Source of the DNA: Allopusillimonas sp008369125
GTDB lineage: Bacteria > Pseudomonadota > Gammaproteobacteria > Burkholderiales > Burkholderiaceae_B
Length of the DNA: 64,000 nt
Direction of reading: 5' to 3'
Assembly: GCF_008369125.1 (NCBI RefSeq)
Contig: NZ_VOAY01000004.1
Location: 462,574 to 526,573 of the forward strand
Part shown: positions 9,075 to 18,294 of the stretch, one piece after another
How the letters are laid out: each line of letters opens with the position of its first letter
Numbering within the stretch: position 1 is the stretch's first letter
Notes under the pieces: generated by a model
Seen by the model: only the letters and a program-made list of their open reading frames with translations
The model's database searches: none
Told to the model about the DNA's origin: nothing
Program-made: the position numbers and the translations under genes

Positions 9075-9246
9075 CAAAGGTTTGGACGCGCCAGCGAACA
9101 AAACTTAACAAAGGTTTGGACGCGCCAGCGAACAAAACTTAACAAAGGTTTGGACGCGCCAGCGGACAAAACTTAACAAAGGTTTGGACGCGCCAGCGGA
9201 CAAAACTTAACAAAGGTTTGGACGCGCCAGCGAACAAAACCTAACT
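9047..9246 (+). repeat. 34-bp tandem repeat, five full copies plus one partial, between moaE and moeA
   Basis: Units begin at 9047, 9081, 9115, 9149, 9183 and 9217. Each runs TTTGGACGCGCCAGCG then G or A, ACAAAACTTAACAAAGG; copies differ mainly at the G/A position, and the last changes CTTAAC to CCTAAC and then diverges. The first unit encodes the end of MoaE and supplies its TAA. A looser version with an insertion lies within moaE at about 9012-9046, suggesting the array grew out of the moaE 3' end. There are no spacers, so it is not a CRISPR array. Confidence 0.95.
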
Positions 9247-9272
9247 GCCCCGTCATTCTGGAGTGTTTTTAC

Positions 9273-10478
9273 ATGCTTGAATTCGATGAAGCCCAGGCCC
9301 GCATGGCCTCGGCCGGTACACCTCCCAATATCACCGAAGTCTGCCCGATACGCAAGGCAAGAGGTCGGGTTCTGGCGCAAACTCTGTTTGCATCGCTGGA
9401 TCTGCCCCCGGCCGACAACAGCGCCATGGACGGTTACGCCATCCGCCTGGCCGATTATGAGCAAGGCAAACCACTACCCGTACAACAGCGCTGCTTTGCG
9501 GGGGTACGCCCAGAGCCACTACAGCCAGGTCAGTGCATACGCCTTTTTACGGGCAGCCTGATTCCTGAGGGTGCAGATACTGTCGTCATGCAAGAAGATG
9601 GCGCAGAAACTGAAGAAGGTTTTACGATCTCAGTCCCGCCTGTACTTGGCACGCATATACGTCGCCAAGGTGAAGACATTGCCACTGACGCACAGCTATT
9701 TGCCAAGGGCACCTTGCTGGGCCCCGCTGAAATCGCCTTGCTCGCTTCGCAAGGATATGCCGAAGTGCATGTTTACCCAACGCTGCGTGTGGGCATTCTG
9801 ACCACAGGTGACGAGCTGATTCTGCCCGGGCAAGAAAGAAGCGATGAAAACATCTATAACTCTAATGGCCCCATGCTGACAGCCATGGCAGAAAACCTCG
9901 GGGTCGAGGTTGTACACGCATTGCATGCGCTGGACACCGCCGAATCACTTGATAACGCCTTGTCCACGCTGCTAAATGACTGCGATGTCGTGCTGACCGT
10001 AGGCGGCGTGTCAGTCGGCGAAAAAGACTTGGTCAAGCCTGCCATCGAACAGGCCGGAGGAAAACTCGATCTGTGGCGCGTACTCATGAAACCGGGCAAG
10101 CCCGTAGCTCTCGCCCACATCGGCAGCAAGCCCATTGTCTGCCTGCCCGGCAACCCCGTTTCAGCCTTCGCCGTGTTCACTTTACTGGTCACGCCACTGA
10201 TTCGCACCATGCAGGGCCGTGCCACCGTGATCCCAGATGTGCAGTTCGGCAAAATTATGGCTGACAGGCCTTTTGAAGAAAAACGTGAAGAGTTTCTGCG
10301 TGTTCATGCCGAGTTCGTGGCCGACGACCAGCCTCGCCTACGGCCATACTTTCAACAAGGATCAGGCATCATAAGCTCGTTGCCTTGGGCCAGTGGCTTT
10401 GCCCGCATACCAGCTGGCACCCGCGTCGAAGATGGCACCACGGTGCGCTACTACGACTTGAAACACTGGCTCTCATAA
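9273..10478 (+). CDS. moeA: Molybdopterin molybdenumtransferase MoeA
   Basis: Inserts molybdate into adenylylated molybdopterin. The 401-residue protein has the MoeA order of domains: an N-terminal part with PPADNSAMDGYAI, the MoCF/MogA-like domain (ILTTGDELI, NSNGPML, TVGGVSVGEKD) and C-terminal PGKPVALA and CLPGNPVSAF. Its start lies about 200 bases after moaE across the tandem repeat, with TCTGGAGTG as ribosome site. Last gene of the moaC-moeA group. Confidence 0.96.
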   Translation: MLEFDEAQARMASAGTPPNITEVCPIRKARGRVLAQTLFASLDLPPADNSAMDGYAIRLADYEQGKPLPVQQRCFAGVRPEPLQPGQCIRLFTGSLIPEGADTVVMQEDGAETEEGFTISVPPVLGTHIRRQGEDIATDAQLFAKGTLLGPAEIALLASQGYAEVHVYPTLRVGILTTGDELILPGQERSDENIYNSNGPMLTAMAENLGVEVVHALHALDTAESLDNALSTLLNDCDVVLTVGGVSVGEKDLVKPAIEQAGGKLDLWRVLMKPGKPVALAHIGSKPIVCLPGNPVSAFAVFTLLVTPLIRTMQGRATVIPDVQFGKIMADRPFEEKREEFLRVHAEFVADDQPRLRPYFQQGSGIISSLPWASGFARIPAGTRVEDGTTVRYYDLKHWLS

Positions 10479-10521
10479 AAAAGCGCGCCAGGCTGCGAGA
10501 CGTAGTCTGGGTTCACGCGCT
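10477..10521 (-). terminator. Intrinsic terminator downstream of rsmA
   Basis: Read on the minus strand, AGCGCG pairs with CGCGCT around an imperfect CCAG/CTGG inner stem and is followed by six T. It overlaps the moeA stop codon, so it may also mark the end of the convergent moeA transcript, though the plus-strand tract (CTCTTCTT) is weak. Confidence 0.6.
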
Positions 10522-10635
10522 CTTCTTGCCTGCAACACATGGTGCTGGCCTCTGCGCCCATGTGTTGGCCTGCCGGCCATATCGACCGCAGGCGGATACG
10601 TCCAACAGCGCTCTCTCGAAACACGTGAACTGACC

Positions 10636-11430
10636 TCAGGCGGTTTCGGCCTTTATGACGCCCGCATCCAGGAGACAATCTGCCAGTGCTATAAATTGCG
10701 ACACGGAAAGCTCCTCGGCGCGAGCCGTCGGGGGTATTCCCAACGCATCCCAGTCGATGTGTTCAGCCCAATCTGCCAGCCCACGACGCAGCATCTTGCG
10801 CCGCTGAGCAAATGCACGCGCTACGACGCGTGCAAATACGCGGTCGCTACGCGGACGTGGCCTGGATTCTGGCAACGGAACCATACGCACAATGGCCGAC
10901 ACCACCCGCGGCGGCGGATCAAACGCTTCAGGCGCAACATCAAACAGCTTGAACATGCGGTAGCGCGACTGCAGCATGACAGACAGGCGGCTATAGTCAC
11001 CGGTGGCAGGCTTGGCCACCATGCGGTCTACAACCTCGCGTTGCAACATAAAATGCTGATCGACGACCTGATCAGCACAATCGATTAAATGAAACAACAA
11101 CGGGCTGGAAATGTTGTACGGCAAGTTGCCCACTAGACGCAATCGGCTTCCAAGCGCAGAAAAATCAGTTTTTAGTGCATCGCCTTCAATAACAGTGATC
11201 CGGTCAGCCGGATGTTGCCTACGCAGGCGTGCCGCCAGATCACGGTCAATTTCAACCACAATCAAATGATTGAGCGATTGCAGCAGCGGCCCCGTCAGGG
11301 CCGAAAGCCCAGGCCCGATTTCAATAACCGTATCATCGCGGCCTGGGTCTATTGCCCTGACGATGGACTCCGTAACGCCCTGGTCAACGAGAAAATGCTG
11401 ACCGAATCGCTTGCGCGCCTGATGCACCAT
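10636..11430 (-). CDS. rsmA: 16S rRNA dimethyladenosine transferase RsmA (KsgA)
   Basis: SAM-dependent enzyme that dimethylates two adjacent adenosines near the 3' end of 16S rRNA during 30S assembly. Motifs are KRFGQHFLVD at the N terminus, the SAM-binding IEIGPGLSALT and the catalytic NLPYNISSPL. I use the ATG at 11430 (MVHQARKRFGQ, 264 residues), since 21 further upstream codons overlap surA and are not conserved. Downstream of surA by 4 bases; pdxA, which separates these genes in E. coli, is absent. Confidence 0.96.
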   Translation of the reverse strand: MVHQARKRFGQHFLVDQGVTESIVRAIDPGRDDTVIEIGPGLSALTGPLLQSLNHLIVVEIDRDLAARLRRQHPADRITVIEGDALKTDFSALGSRLRLVGNLPYNISSPLLFHLIDCADQVVDQHFMLQREVVDRMVAKPATGDYSRLSVMLQSRYRMFKLFDVAPEAFDPPPRVVSAIVRMVPLPESRPRPRSDRVFARVVARAFAQRRKMLRRGLADWAEHIDWDALGIPPTARAEELSVSQFIALADCLLDAGVIKAETA

Positions 11431-11434
11431 CGTC

Positions 11435-12952
11435 TTAACGCCTGCCACTGCTCGATTCGGGATCGAGGCGGTTGTCAATATAAGCATGACCACGCAACTG
11501 GCTAAGCCATTCTTCGTACGCAGGCTCTATGCGCCGCTCGAACAGCGTTTTGCGTGCTTCCATACGCCTGAACTCGTCGCCCATGTCTTTATTGCGCCGC
11601 TCGATCACCTGAATGAGATGCCAGCCAAACTGCGAACGAACTGGTTCACTGACCTGGCCGGGTTGTAGCGCATTCATGGCCTGTTCAAACGCTGGCACGG
11701 TTTCGCCAGGTGTAAGCCAGCCAAGATCGCCACCCTGTGGCGCACTTGCGTCTTCTGAATAACGCTTGGCAAGGTCTTCGAAGCTTTCACCGTTGAGAAT
11801 GCGCTGACGCAGTTGCTCGACGCGATCATGCGCGGCCTGATCAGACATGACCTTGCTGATCTTGATAAGAATGTGGCGTGCATGCGTTTGCGTGACAATC
11901 ATGGGCCCCTGCTGCTGCGGCGTGGGCGATGCATCGGCAAGCGTGGGTGGCGCCGCAGGCCTGGCCTGAGGCTGGGCCGACGCGGCACCCTTGGCAGTTA
12001 CTTTGAGAATATGGAAACCATTAGCACTGCGGACAACTTTGCCCACTTCGCCTGCTTTCAGTGACTGGGTTGCCTGCACAAACAGATCAGGCCAACCATC
12101 AACAGGGCGCACACCCAAATTGCCGCCCTCAAGTGCCTGCGGGCCATCTGAAGAGGCCGCAGCCACGCCGGCGAAGTCAGCCCCGCTACGAACTCGGGCC
12201 AGCAGGCCCTCGGCCTTTTGCCGCAATGACTCAACCTGAGAGGCCGTTGCGCCCTCGGGGACGGCTACCAGAATCTGTGCGATACCCAGCATCTGAGGAC
12301 CAGACTGGGCCGACGCGCGCGATGGTGCTACCGACTGTTGCCTACTCTGTTGAGGTGTACGGCCAGCTTGTCGATCCTGATTTTTCAGAAACGAGTCAAT
12401 CTCGCCATCGGATATGGTGACAGTACTGTCGACGGCGCGCTGGCGCAGCATATCCATGCGAACCTCAGTACGCACGCTGTCGAGATAATGGTCCCAGCTG
12501 ACGCCTGATTTTTCGATTTCGCGTCGCAACTGAGCCTCGGTAAGCTTATTGCGGCCCGCTACGGCCTGCACGGCCTGGGCAAGCTGCGCCTCGGAAACCC
12601 GAATACCCAGGCGCTCTGCCTCCTGGCGCTGGAGCTCTTGCGTGATCATGCGCTGCAAAACCTGTTTTTGTAACGTTGCCTCATCGGGTATCGGAATATT
12701 CTGATGCTGCAACTGCTGTCGTGCAGTTTGCATATCGGCATTGACCTGCTGCAAAGTAATTACGTTGGTGTTGACGACAGCCGCAATGCCGTCGACAAAC
12801 TGGGCACCGGCGGGCTTGGCTGCAGGCTCTGCAGGGCTCTTGGCGGAAGACGTTGCCGGCTTCGCTAACAGGGAGGTGCCTGGCAGCAATATGGCTCCCG
12901 CCAGGGCAACCAAAAAAGACACAATCCAGCGTTTGGCGGGCAGTCTATGCAT
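11435..12952 (-). CDS. surA: Periplasmic chaperone / peptidyl-prolyl isomerase SurA
   Basis: Chaperone for outer-membrane beta-barrel proteins, including LptD encoded just upstream. An N-terminal signal peptide (about residues 1-30, hydrophobic VSFLVALAGAILLPG) is followed by the SurA N domain (FVDGIAAVVNTNVITLQQV) and two parvulin domains, roughly residues 220-315 and 355-455; the second has the clearer motif (RHILIK, SEDASAPQGGDLGWL). At 505 residues it is longer than E. coli SurA (428) because of Pro/Ala/Gln-rich linkers. Its ATG overlaps the lptD stop by one base. Confidence 0.95.
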   Translation of the reverse strand: MHRLPAKRWIVSFLVALAGAILLPGTSLLAKPATSSAKSPAEPAAKPAGAQFVDGIAAVVNTNVITLQQVNADMQTARQQLQHQNIPIPDEATLQKQVLQRMITQELQRQEAERLGIRVSEAQLAQAVQAVAGRNKLTEAQLRREIEKSGVSWDHYLDSVRTEVRMDMLRQRAVDSTVTISDGEIDSFLKNQDRQAGRTPQQSRQQSVAPSRASAQSGPQMLGIAQILVAVPEGATASQVESLRQKAEGLLARVRSGADFAGVAAASSDGPQALEGGNLGVRPVDGWPDLFVQATQSLKAGEVGKVVRSANGFHILKVTAKGAASAQPQARPAAPPTLADASPTPQQQGPMIVTQTHARHILIKISKVMSDQAAHDRVEQLRQRILNGESFEDLAKRYSEDASAPQGGDLGWLTPGETVPAFEQAMNALQPGQVSEPVRSQFGWHLIQVIERRNKDMGDEFRRMEARKTLFERRIEPAYEEWLSQLRGHAYIDNRLDPESSSGRR

Positions 12953-15333
12953 TATTCATACCTCTCGAAGGTCGTTTTTTCAGATATAGGAGGAGTTACC
13001 GGCTCGTATCCGATAACTCTGTCGCTAAGCAGCCGCATCGGGTCGGTACCAAGCGACCCGAGTCCGGCCAGCTCCAGCTGGAAAAATACTGCGGTATTGG
13101 TGTCACCGCGGGATACGGCATAGCGCTGAAGCACCATGCGCGCTGTCCAGCAGCAGTCGCCTTTATACTCCAGACCAACAATGGTCTGAGTATTACGCTT
13201 TTCTTGTAATGAGTAATCGAAGCGCCCCATGGTATACAGACTGCGGGTCAACGGCCATTGACCCGCCAGGCTAATCTGTTCACGCGTGCGATCATCTTCG
13301 GGATCCACATAGACGTCAGGGTTGGCGACCATGAGCGGGTCACGTTCATAACGATACGATACCGACAATGAGGTGAGACGTTTGGGGCTCCAGCGAACTC
13401 CTGCCGACATGCGATTGCGTTCGCGCGACTCTGGGTTAAATTGCGCGTCGAACCGCACATTGAACTTATCGGTTAGCGCAGCACTGGCACCGACAAGATA
13501 ATCTGACCGCGTGTTTGTGCGGGGTGTTTCGGCGCCCAGAGTGACACGCTGATCCTCAAAGTACAGCCGCTGGGCAGCCGACAGAGACAAGCGTTCAAAA
13601 CCACTTTCAGCGTCGAGCCAGCGCGATGTCAGACCGATAGTCAACTGGTTTGCATTGGAAATGCGATCCCAGCCACCGCTGAAAATATTCTCACCAAAGG
13701 CCTGCGCATAATTGAATGAGGCAATGCTGGTGTCGTAGATGGGGATATCTGATTGATCCCGATACGGGACATTCAGATAATACACGCGAGGCTCAAGGGT
13801 TTGAATGGAGTCATTGCCGAACAGCGTGGTATTGCGCTCAAAGGTCATGCCGGAATCAAGCGACATAATGGGCAGCACACGGCTTTGCGAATCTGGAAGC
13901 CCCACAAAACCTGTATCGGCTCCATACCAATTGGTATTGTACTGGCTCATGTGCAAGCCCATCTTAGGCGTTACATACCAGCCTGCACGCACAATGGGGT
14001 AGGCTATCGTTGTGTACGAACTGAGGCGAGTACCGTCGGGTGCAATGTGATGATTGCGCCAGTAATCAAACTTGGACAGCCGGCCTGAATAAAAAGGCAT
14101 GCTAAAGCGTGTGGCGTAATTTTCAGACACAACATCAAACCCACCCCAGTTATATCGCGCAGCACGCATGTAGAGCTCGGGCAGTTTATCAAACTGCGGC
14201 TGCTCGTAGTTGGTGGTTTTATCTTGCAAGGTTTGGTATTTGAATGCCGACAAAGAGCCACTGAAATATTTGTAGCCGCTCCAGGTAACGCGCGCCGAAC
14301 TGGGTAAATAATTGACAGACGCGTCACTCATGCCAAATGACGAGAAATCACGAAAATAATCGTCGTCTGACACACGCCGATAATCGAGATAGGCATTGAA
14401 TCCATTACCCAGAATCTGTTTGTGCTGACCGAGCAGCATCCAGCGGTCTTCACCAGTGACATGGTCGTGACCCAGCCAGGTGCCGTCGAGCTGACCGCTG
14501 TATTTACGCCCTAGATAGCGAAATTGCCCCCCCAATTGAACACCGCGTTTGCTGAGGTAGCGAGGCGTAAGCGTGGCATCGTAGTTAGGGGCAATATTGA
14601 AGTAATACGGTATTGAGAGATCGAACCCACTATTGGATGACGCCCCGTAAGTGGGCACCAGCAACCCCGATTTACGCTCTTTTTTGACTGGAAAGGTCAG
14701 ATAGGGCGAATACAGAATGGGGACTTTCTTGAAGTACAACACGCCGTTGCGGGCGATGCCTTCGTTTTTATCGAAATCAAGATCGACTTGCTGCGATGAG
14801 ATATACCAGGCCGGATCGGGACAAGGGCAGCCAGCGTAATTAACATCAGTAAGTCGCAGCCGGGTGCGGCTCAAGATGTCAGCGTGCGCCGCCTTGCCTG
14901 CACCACCCGTCGAACCCAGCCAGAAATTGGGATCAGTAACTTCACCCGTTTCGCTGTTAATGTTGTAGTTGAGCTCTGAGCCACGCACAATGGTGGCGTC
15001 ACGCATGATGAGGCCGTTTCCTCGCACACGGGCATCGCCGGTGCTACGGTCATAGTCGATGTAGTCGCCCTTAACCACCGAATCAATACGACGCACCTCG
15101 GCGTTGCCGGTCATGATGACCTTGCCGCTTTGATCAGTTTCGATTTTGTCAGCGACTAGAAAAGAAGACATTTCGTCTTCATTAATGTTCTGGTGCAAAT
15201 TTAGCTTGGGAGCAACAGTGAGGCCGCTGGATGTGAGGGACGGCAGCGTTCCCGACGCCGGCTTTTGCGCCTGCGCCTGCGCCGCCGGCACGCAGCCGAA
15301 CGCGATTAGAATTGCCCACAAAACCGAACGCAC
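12952..15333 (-). CDS. lptD: LPS-assembly outer-membrane protein LptD
   Basis: Outer-membrane beta-barrel that, with LptE, places lipopolysaccharide in the outer leaflet. A signal peptide ends near AQAQA (residues 18-23), followed by an OstA-like domain (about 55-180) and a large C-terminal barrel. Cysteines sit in two pairs, NYAGCPCPDP and GDCCWT, as expected for the inter-domain disulfides of LptD. Length 793 is typical. It starts with GTG at 15333. First gene of lptD-surA-rsmA, divergent from amgK. Confidence 0.96.
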   Translation of the reverse strand: MRSVLWAILIAFGCVPAAQAQAQKPASGTLPSLTSSGLTVAPKLNLHQNINEDEMSSFLVADKIETDQSGKVIMTGNAEVRRIDSVVKGDYIDYDRSTGDARVRGNGLIMRDATIVRGSELNYNINSETGEVTDPNFWLGSTGGAGKAAHADILSRTRLRLTDVNYAGCPCPDPAWYISSQQVDLDFDKNEGIARNGVLYFKKVPILYSPYLTFPVKKERKSGLLVPTYGASSNSGFDLSIPYYFNIAPNYDATLTPRYLSKRGVQLGGQFRYLGRKYSGQLDGTWLGHDHVTGEDRWMLLGQHKQILGNGFNAYLDYRRVSDDDYFRDFSSFGMSDASVNYLPSSARVTWSGYKYFSGSLSAFKYQTLQDKTTNYEQPQFDKLPELYMRAARYNWGGFDVVSENYATRFSMPFYSGRLSKFDYWRNHHIAPDGTRLSSYTTIAYPIVRAGWYVTPKMGLHMSQYNTNWYGADTGFVGLPDSQSRVLPIMSLDSGMTFERNTTLFGNDSIQTLEPRVYYLNVPYRDQSDIPIYDTSIASFNYAQAFGENIFSGGWDRISNANQLTIGLTSRWLDAESGFERLSLSAAQRLYFEDQRVTLGAETPRTNTRSDYLVGASAALTDKFNVRFDAQFNPESRERNRMSAGVRWSPKRLTSLSVSYRYERDPLMVANPDVYVDPEDDRTREQISLAGQWPLTRSLYTMGRFDYSLQEKRNTQTIVGLEYKGDCCWTARMVLQRYAVSRGDTNTAVFFQLELAGLGSLGTDPMRLLSDRVIGYEPVTPPISEKTTFERYE

Positions 15334-15474
15334 GAGGATCTCGTCTCCTGAAACAGACTATATTTTGACACAACCCCCGACCGCCAGGATTGGCAACCCG
15401 GTATTATAGAGAAGCCTTCGCATGCGTGATTAAAGCATGACGCAACGCCTATCGTATTTGTCTACACACCCAAT

Positions 15475-16518
15475 ATGGAACAAACCATGACACACGACGC
15501 GACCCAGCGTCTTGCTACATTGCAACAATGGCTGCATGACCTGCCCGAAAGCCTGGGACTCGTTCCCGAGACGCTGCAACCGGCGTCAAGTGATGCCAGC
15601 TTTCGCCACTACTACCGTATTGACGCCAGCCAGGGGCCTGTCATCATCATGGATGCTCCGCCTCCGCACGAAGACTGTAGCCCCTTCGTCGATGTCAGCC
15701 AACGCCTGGCGAAGGCGGGCCTGAACGTGCCGAAAATACTGGCGCAAAACCTGGCGCAAGGCTTTCTGCTGCTATCTGACCTGGGCAATAGCACGTTTTA
15801 CCAGGCTATCCAGAGCGGGCTGCCTGACTCACGCCTACAGGCCATGTATAAGGGCGCCATCGGCGCGCTGGTACAGATGCAGCACGCCGATGCTACCGGC
15901 CTGGCACATTATGACGTCGTGCGACTGCAGCAAGAGCTTACTGTATTTCCAGAGTGGTATGCGCAAAAACATTGCCAGAGTCCGCTCAGCGATGCCGAGC
16001 AGACAGCACTAGCCAGCATCTTTGACACCCTGGTTCAAGACAACGCCCGTCAACCCTCGGTGCTGGTGCATCGCGATTTTCATTCGCCCAACCTCATGGT
16101 GGGCCCCGATGACGCCTGCCCTGGCGTTATCGATCACCAAGATGCACTTTTCGGCCCCATCACGTACGACATCGCGTCACTGGTCATGGATGCCCGCACA
16201 ACCTGGGAAGAGCCACAGCAACTTGACTGGGCTATCCGCTACTGGGAGGCCGCCCGCGCCGCAGGCCTGCCTGTGGATGACGATTTCGCGTCATTTCACC
16301 GTGCCTACGAATGGATGAGCCTTCAACGTAATCTTCGTATTCTCGGGGTCTTTGCGCGGCTGTCGCACCGAGATGGCAAGCATCATTATCTTGACCACAT
16401 TCCCCGCGTCAGTAGCTATACACGGCAAGTGGCCAACCGATACGGCGTATTCCGTCCACTGTTGCGTATTCTCGACAGGCTTGAAAACCATCAAACCACT
16501 ACAGGTTTCACGTTTTGA
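15475..16518 (+). CDS. amgK: N-acetylmuramate/N-acetylglucosamine kinase AmgK
   Basis: Anomeric sugar kinase of a peptidoglycan recycling route that bypasses de novo UDP-MurNAc synthesis. It is an aminoglycoside-phosphotransferase-fold protein of 347 residues with the catalytic loop VHRDFHSPNLM and the metal-binding VIDHQDALFGP. ATG 15487 (MTHDATQ) is an equally possible start; neither has a strong ribosome site. The stop overlaps the start of murU, and the pair next to lptD is the arrangement known in Pseudomonas. Confidence 0.93.
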   Translation: MEQTMTHDATQRLATLQQWLHDLPESLGLVPETLQPASSDASFRHYYRIDASQGPVIIMDAPPPHEDCSPFVDVSQRLAKAGLNVPKILAQNLAQGFLLLSDLGNSTFYQAIQSGLPDSRLQAMYKGAIGALVQMQHADATGLAHYDVVRLQQELTVFPEWYAQKHCQSPLSDAEQTALASIFDTLVQDNARQPSVLVHRDFHSPNLMVGPDDACPGVIDHQDALFGPITYDIASLVMDARTTWEEPQQLDWAIRYWEAARAAGLPVDDDFASFHRAYEWMSLQRNLRILGVFARLSHRDGKHHYLDHIPRVSSYTRQVANRYGVFRPLLRILDRLENHQTTTGFTF

Positions 16519-17228
16519 TGCGAGCCATGATTCTTGCGGCCGGTCGCGGCACTCGCATGCGGCCTCTCACCGACACCACCCCAAAGCCCTTGCTACCTGT
16601 CGGCGGCAAGCCGCTTATCGTCTGGCACATACAGCGTCTCGTTCATGCCGGCCTCACTGACATCATTATCAACCACGCCTGGCTGGGCTCAAAAATCGAA
16701 CAAACCCTGAAAGACGGTTCGCAGTTTGGTGCCCGACTACAGTATTCGGCCGAACCCGCAGGCGGCCTTGAAACCGCAGGTGGCATTGCACAAGCCCTTG
16801 ATTTTTTTCAAGACCAACCGTTTCTTGTCGTTAATGGCGACGTATGGAGCGATTGGCAACCCTCTGAAGCCATTCAACAGGGCCAGCGTCTGCTTACTGA
16901 AAATCATCTAGCATGGCTGCTCATGGCAGACAACCCTCCTCAACACCCCGAGGGTGATTTCGTACTGGACACAGATGGCAGGCTAACCGACAAACCAGGC
17001 AACACAGCCGACTCGCGCGCTCACCCTCTCACCTTTGCAGGCATTGGTGTGTATCAACCCACTCTGTTCCATTCTGTACAAAAAGGGGAATTTGCCAAGC
17101 TCGCGCCTTTGCTGCGTCAGGCGATGCAAGCGGGTATGGTTGTCGGCATGCACCATAGCGGCCAATGGGAAGATGTTGGCACCCCGGCACGTCTAGCCTC
17201 GTTAGACCGCCGCCTCAGCGCTGGCTAA
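16518..17228 (+). CDS. murU: N-acetylmuramate-1-phosphate uridylyltransferase MurU
   Basis: Nucleotidyltransferase that makes UDP-MurNAc from recycled MurNAc-1-phosphate, the step after AmgK. It has the signature LAAGRGTRMRPLTD followed by PKPLLPVGGKP, and VNGDVW as the metal site; 236 residues fit the family. ATG 16518 shares one base with the amgK stop (TGATG), indicating coupling; the TTG one codon earlier is less likely. Confidence 0.93.
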   Translation: MRAMILAAGRGTRMRPLTDTTPKPLLPVGGKPLIVWHIQRLVHAGLTDIIINHAWLGSKIEQTLKDGSQFGARLQYSAEPAGGLETAGGIAQALDFFQDQPFLVVNGDVWSDWQPSEAIQQGQRLLTENHLAWLLMADNPPQHPEGDFVLDTDGRLTDKPGNTADSRAHPLTFAGIGVYQPTLFHSVQKGEFAKLAPLLRQAMQAGMVVGMHHSGQWEDVGTPARLASLDRRLSAG

Positions 17229-17580
17229 ATATATGGCTAGACAATCGCCGAACCCCAGTACGGCAGTTAACTTTCCACAAGCCCCGCGTGCACACTACCA
17301 CCCTGCAACGATGACCTCACTGCTTATTTCCACAGGCGACTCACCTACTGGCCCCGCCAGGAAAGATGGGACGCGCTTGGCCGAGCAGCAGCCTCACGTT
17401 AAACTTTATAGGGTCTCGTACCGTGAAAAACAGCGTGACAATATGTTTCAACGGTATTCATAATGAAACGAGCCCTGCCTGACGCTGTAACACTAACGCA
17501 TTCCGGGCTATTCTCTAACGTTTTCTTGCTGCGCACATCAATCTGCGCGCGCTTTCAGCAACAAAAGGAATACTCAATTT
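17229..17580. other. Intergenic region after murU
   Basis: About 350 bases with no supported gene. A short open frame starting at 17233 lacks a ribosome site and recognisable similarity. A good AAGGA ribosome site for the next gene lies at the end of the gap. No hairpin with a T-run or repeat was noticed. Confidence 0.5.
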
Positions 17581-18282
17581 ATGTTTGGTCGTCAGCAACG
17601 CCATGTTTTCAAGCCCACCGCTTACGGAGCTACTCGACGTACCCGGCGCATTCCGCGCTGGCTGGTGCTCTTGCTTACAGGCATCGTTCTTGGCGCAGGC
17701 GGACTGCTCTTTCTGCAAAAAAGCTACGGCCCCACGCGCCTCACAGTGGAGCAGTCAGAACAGCTGCACTATGATCTGAACAGTCTGGGCATGGACAAAC
17801 AGCGTCTGCAGTCAGAGCTTACAAAAACCACACGAGAGCTTGCCGAGGCTACCGCCAAGGTTGAGTCTCAGGGAAAATCGCTTTCACAGGCGCAAGCGCA
17901 GATCGCAAAACAAATCGGGGACATCAAGATGTTCGCCGAGGCCATGCCCGCAGACCCTCGCGGTACATCGCCAGGCATTCGCGCGGCAACATTTGGCTTC
18001 GACAACAACAAACTTACATATCAGATTCTGGTCATGCAAGACGCAGGCAAAACAGCGATATTCAATGGCAATGCCGAGTTTACCGTTGCCGGACGCTACA
18101 GCAACGGCAAATCGGGCAGCATTACCTTGCCGCCGTTTGAACTGGCGTTGGAGCGTTACGTACAAGCCGAAGGCGAGTTGGATCTGCCCGAGGGTTTCCG
18201 CCCACGTCAGGTCACCGTCAAAATTCGTCGCGATGGCGCTGAAAAAATTGTGGCAACCCGCACCTTGATTGTCTCAAAGTAA
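17581..18282 (+). CDS. DUF6776-type membrane-anchored protein
   Basis: Protein of 233 residues with a basic N terminus, one membrane segment at about residues 25-45 (WLVLLLTGIVLGAGGLLFL), a coiled-coil region (about 58-115) and a C-terminal globular part. It is predicted to be an inner-membrane protein with most of its mass in the periplasm. It resembles conserved betaproteobacterial proteins now called DUF6776; no function is known. It converges on glnQ with only 12 bases between. Confidence 0.7.
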   Translation: MFGRQQRHVFKPTAYGATRRTRRIPRWLVLLLTGIVLGAGGLLFLQKSYGPTRLTVEQSEQLHYDLNSLGMDKQRLQSELTKTTRELAEATAKVESQGKSLSQAQAQIAKQIGDIKMFAEAMPADPRGTSPGIRAATFGFDNNKLTYQILVMQDAGKTAIFNGNAEFTVAGRYSNGKSGSITLPPFELALERYVQAEGELDLPEGFRPRQVTVKIRRDGAEKIVATRTLIVSK

Positions 18283-18294
18283 AGCGCCAAACAC

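Noticed and set aside
9047..9246. CRISPR array
   Set aside because: Units are directly adjacent with no spacers and the first one is coding.
17233..17463. 76-codon frame after murU
   Set aside because: No ribosome site, no recognisable domain, composition unlike neighbouring genes.
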